Source: Rhodothermales bacterium (GTDB lineage Bacteria > Bacteroidota > Rhodothermia > Rhodothermales > UBA10348). From it: 64,000 bases of DNA. Within the stretch, counting starts at the first letter, position 1; every line of letters starts with the position of its first letter. Under the pieces are notes generated by a model. That model was given only the letters and a program-made list of their open reading frames with translations, searched no databases and was not told the DNA's origin. Where the stretch lies: positions 1-64,000 of the forward strand of contig JANJTM010000062.1 of NCBI GenBank assembly GCA_024711125.1, in the 5' to 3' direction. The position numbers and the translations under genes are program-made. Of the stretch, positions 61,842 through 64,000 are shown piece after piece.

Positions 61842-63829
61842 CCCTGCGATCGGCGCTCCTGGCCGCCCTCTCGGCATCGGCGTTCGTTCCCGCGGCGGCC
61901 CAACCCCTGGCGGCCGCGGACGCGTTCGTCGTCCGGGTGGATTCGGCGACCATCGCCCGGAGCGGCGCATCCCGCGTGGCCGACCTGCTTCGTCTCGCCG
62001 GGGCCCACGCGGGCCATTCGCTCGACGGATTCCGCCTGTCCTTCGATCCGGCGGGCTCGTCCTCCCCGCTCTTCCCGACGTGGCAACTGGTCGTGGACGG
62101 GGTGCCGATGCCGGTCGGCGGCCCGTTCGACCGGCACCCGGAGTTGATTCCGACGGTCCCCGGCCTCGTGCGCGAGGTCCGCGTCATCACGGCCCCGTCG
62201 ACGCGGTCCGCGGGCGGGCGCATCGAGATCGACACGGCCCGACCGCCCGAGGGCCTCTCGATCGCCGGGCACGTCTCGGCGGGAAACGAGGTCGGAGATC
62301 CCGGGCCGTACCGGTACACCCCGCTCGCGACGCCGAATGCCGACCGCATCGGACCGGTCTTCGGGTTCCGCGGTGCGGTGCGCGCCGACGCATGGCGGGT
62401 GGAGGGCACGTATCGGGGGGACGAGATCCACATGACCGACCCGGCCCTCGAGCCCCGCGTCCGCCTGCTGTACCGCGGAACCTACCGGCCGCGACTGCTC
62501 CTGGCGGCGCCCTCGCTTGCCGTGCACCGCGAATCGGCCCGGTCCAGGCACCGGTTCCAGTTCCACTTCGGTGCGCTTCGCGACCTTCGACTGGTGGCGG
62601 AAACCGGATCCGAGGTGCCCAGCCTCTCCCGGCATTGGGCCGCCTCGGCGGCAGGCCGCCAGGCGATAGGGCGCCGCTGGGGTGTGGAATACGCGCTGGA
62701 CGCCAGGCAACAGGACATCCTGCCCCGCACCGCCGACCAGTCCGTGGCGTTCGACCAGGTTTTCGCGCGTCTCGACGCCGAGTTCGCGCTCCGTCGCGAG
62801 AGTCGCCGTTTCGCGATCGGCCTTTCCCTGGGAGGGAGGCTGCGCCGATTGGACCCCATGCCGGGCGTCCTGGACCGAACCGTGGCCGTTCCGTCGGCCC
62901 GGCTCGACGTCGCGTGGCAGCCCACCCCCGGCTGGCGTCACGCGGTCGCCGTCGAAACCGCCCTCTCCAACGAGGATCCGCTCCGCCGGAACCGGCTTCG
63001 GCACAGCGCCACATGGCTGCAGCGGATCGCGTCGCCCGGAGGCTCGACCTTCGACCTCGCCGCGGGCTGGATCGTGGAGATGCCCGAGGTGGCGGAACAG
63101 CCCGCGTGGTGGATCCTCCAGGGGTGGCGACCGCCGTCGATCGGCGCGGATGATGAATCGCCCCGCCTGACGGGCGCGCCGTACCTGCTCGACGCGCGAA
63201 CCGGTTCCGGGCAGGCCGAGTGGACGCTCCGGTTTCGCGGCGGCACAACGCTGGCCCTCCTTGGGTTCGGTCGTGTCTACCGCGGCCACACGCTCCCGCA
63301 GATCGACCTCGTTGCCGGGCCGTCGCTCGCGCCCCGGCTCGACGGCCGCGAGCGTTTCGCGATCGGCGTCGGCGGAGCGCTGTACGGGGCGCGAATCCGG
63401 GTGGCAGGACCTGCTTCCGCGGTGGCGTGGCACCGTCTCGACCTCACCTGGACGCGGCCCGTCGCGGAAGGCGACGAAGTCTACTGGCGGCACGCCGTGA
63501 CCAGGCCCGCCGTGGAAGCCTCGTGGCTGGCTTCGACCCAGCCGGTCCCGCGGACCTCGATCCTCGTCGAAGCGAGCGCGCGGTCGAGCGCGTCGTGGCC
63601 CGGTTTCGTCCCGGATCCGACGACCGGGGGCTACGCGGTGCTTCCGTCGCGGGTCGACGTCTCGATCGCCGTGTCGAAGAACCTCTGGGGCGACCGGCTG
63701 CTCGTCCAGGCCGCCTTCCGCCACGCCCTGGACCGTCCGTTCCGTACGCATCCCTTCGGACAGTCGGACCGGCTGGCGCTCCACCTGGGAATCAGGGCGC
63801 AGTTGGGCTACGTGCCCGGGGAATCCTGA
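61838..63829 (+). CDS. Outer-membrane protein with TonB-receptor-like plug and barrel
   Basis: A 663-aa protein with a signal peptide (ending PAAAQ). Residues 27-135 look like a plug domain: FVVRVDSATIARSGASRVAD, then LVVDGVPMPVGGPFDRHPEL and VREVRVITAPSTRSAGG. The rest is strand-rich with frequent Arg/Trp/Tyr, consistent with a barrel. It is shorter than most TonB-dependent receptors, and no TonB box or carboxypeptidase-like domain is seen in front of the plug. It is coupled to the previous gene by ATGA overlap. Substrate and energy coupling are unknown. Confidence 0.7.
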   Translation: MTLRSALLAALSASAFVPAAAQPLAAADAFVVRVDSATIARSGASRVADLLRLAGAHAGHSLDGFRLSFDPAGSSSPLFPTWQLVVDGVPMPVGGPFDRHPELIPTVPGLVREVRVITAPSTRSAGGRIEIDTARPPEGLSIAGHVSAGNEVGDPGPYRYTPLATPNADRIGPVFGFRGAVRADAWRVEGTYRGDEIHMTDPALEPRVRLLYRGTYRPRLLLAAPSLAVHRESARSRHRFQFHFGALRDLRLVAETGSEVPSLSRHWAASAAGRQAIGRRWGVEYALDARQQDILPRTADQSVAFDQVFARLDAEFALRRESRRFAIGLSLGGRLRRLDPMPGVLDRTVAVPSARLDVAWQPTPGWRHAVAVETALSNEDPLRRNRLRHSATWLQRIASPGGSTFDLAAGWIVEMPEVAEQPAWWILQGWRPPSIGADDESPRLTGAPYLLDARTGSGQAEWTLRFRGGTTLALLGFGRVYRGHTLPQIDLVAGPSLAPRLDGRERFAIGVGGALYGARIRVAGPASAVAWHRLDLTWTRPVAEGDEVYWRHAVTRPAVEASWLASTQPVPRTSILVEASARSSASWPGFVPDPTTGGYAVLPSRVDVSIAVSKNLWGDRLLVQAAFRHALDRPFRTHPFGQSDRLALHLGIRAQLGYVPGES

Positions 63830-63911
63830 CGCACGAGCGTACGGAATTCCCCGGTGTCCGGATGGGGCGGGCCCGGTCGAGGGACGGGCTCCGAATTGCT
63901 ATCGTAGAACC

Positions 63912-64000
63912 GTGGACCCGATTCTCGAGCGATACCGACCGTTGGTGAATGACTTCGCCGCGTTCGCCGATGCGTGCGCACGGCCGCTGCCGACGTGCAT
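63912..64000 (+). CDS. Probable RsmB/NOL1-type RNA cytosine methyltransferase, N-terminal fragment (cut by window edge)
   Basis: Only 29 codons are visible, from a GTG at 63912: the frame reads DPILERYRPLVNDFAAF and then RPLPTC. The pattern is the usual opening of NOL1/NOP2/Sun RNA m5C methyltransferases (short helix, then a Pro-Leu-Pro-Thr turn before the RNA-binding part). No catalytic motif is visible, so the call is tentative. It starts 82 bases after the outer-membrane operon. Confidence 0.4.
   Translation, partial: MDPILERYRPLVNDFAAFADACARPLPTC

Noticed and set aside
61007-63784. A 925-codon minus-strand frame at the right end
   Set aside because: Antisense to the coupled outer-membrane genes, with Arg-rich low-complexity composition and no signal peptide or motif.

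Overview
The window is a compact, GC-rich bacterial chromosome segment with 55 genes, two of them cut by the window edges. No gap between genes exceeds about 190 bases. I see no tRNA or rRNA gene, no insertion sequence, no CRISPR array and no prophage. Several features point to the Bacteroidota side of the tree, most likely a high-GC aerobic Rhodothermia-like lineage. Most start codons have no Shine-Dalgarno sequence. Several intergenic regions carry the Bacteroidota -7 element TAnnTTTG or a close variant (best at 35554, 59647 and the minus strand at 44530; a full TTTG-N19-TAnnTTG arrangement precedes etfB). There is a sigma/FecR/STN-TonB-receptor surface-signalling operon, a GH3-serine hydrolase fusion, an alpha/beta-fused E1 dehydrogenase, and unlinked-style tyrosine catabolism genes. 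The taxonomic call is inference.

Layout. 1-4250: etfBA (minus); a small secreted protein; hemW overlapping a tandem pair of DUF192 lipoproteins; a divergent A-type Fe-S carrier. 4432-10057: a complete Suf operon, sufB-C-D-S-E plus a SufT-like MIP18 protein. 10059-12092 (minus): a TPM-domain membrane protein, a zinc-ribbon/TPR protein and an HU/IHF protein. 12247-15420: an acyltransferase, a GltS-type symporter and a DUF2911 protein, closed by a hairpin shared with the convergent operon. 15485-21013 (minus): ECF sigma factor, LTxxQ-repeat lipoprotein, FecR-type anti-sigma factor and STN-TonB receptor. 21083-23659 (minus): a PilB/GspE ATPase and a separate gene that repeats its N-terminal domain. 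23755-26359 (minus): a barrel protein, a lipoprotein and a Nudix hydrolase.

26472-28785: hpd and hmgA (tyrosine to maleylacetoacetate). 28799-32399 (minus): a repeat lipoprotein, then inositol-phosphate synthase overlapping a sugar-phosphate nucleotidyltransferase. 32533-34509: an acyl-CoA synthetase. 34520-35532 (minus): YraN and a GbsR/MarR regulator. 35615-37665: a SAM hydroxide adenosyltransferase and a membrane protein that looks like a degenerate ECF sigma factor joined to an anti-sigma-like periplasmic domain. 37677-44487 (minus): sensor kinase, purA, STAS protein, secF, secD and a small secreted protein. 44639-47573: ctaA, ctaB, rlmN. 47580-48953 (minus): an MFS exporter. 49115-52389: the GH3-serine hydrolase lipoprotein and an FmdB-like protein. 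52396-59531 (minus): polyprenyl-phosphate sugar transferase, E1 fusion, gatB, a TlpA-like protein lacking its cysteines, and tpiA. 59682-63829: three outer-membrane proteins (Wzi-like, small barrel, plug-barrel), then the start of a probable RNA methyltransferase.

How the genes work together. Respiration and redox biogenesis dominate the housekeeping set: Suf cluster assembly, haem A synthesis, ETF and an E1 dehydrogenase all fit an aerobic heterotroph. Envelope functions are the second theme: SecDF, lipoproteins, a TonB receptor under sigma/anti-sigma control, pilus or secretion ATPase, polysaccharide sugar transferase and Wzi-like protein. The observations I rate highest are the sigma-like/anti-sigma-like membrane fusion (36430-37665), the LTxxQ lipoprotein inside the surface-signalling operon, the detached PilB N-terminal-domain gene, the inositol-phosphate/nucleotidyltransferase overlap, and the cysteine-free thioredoxin-fold lipoprotein.
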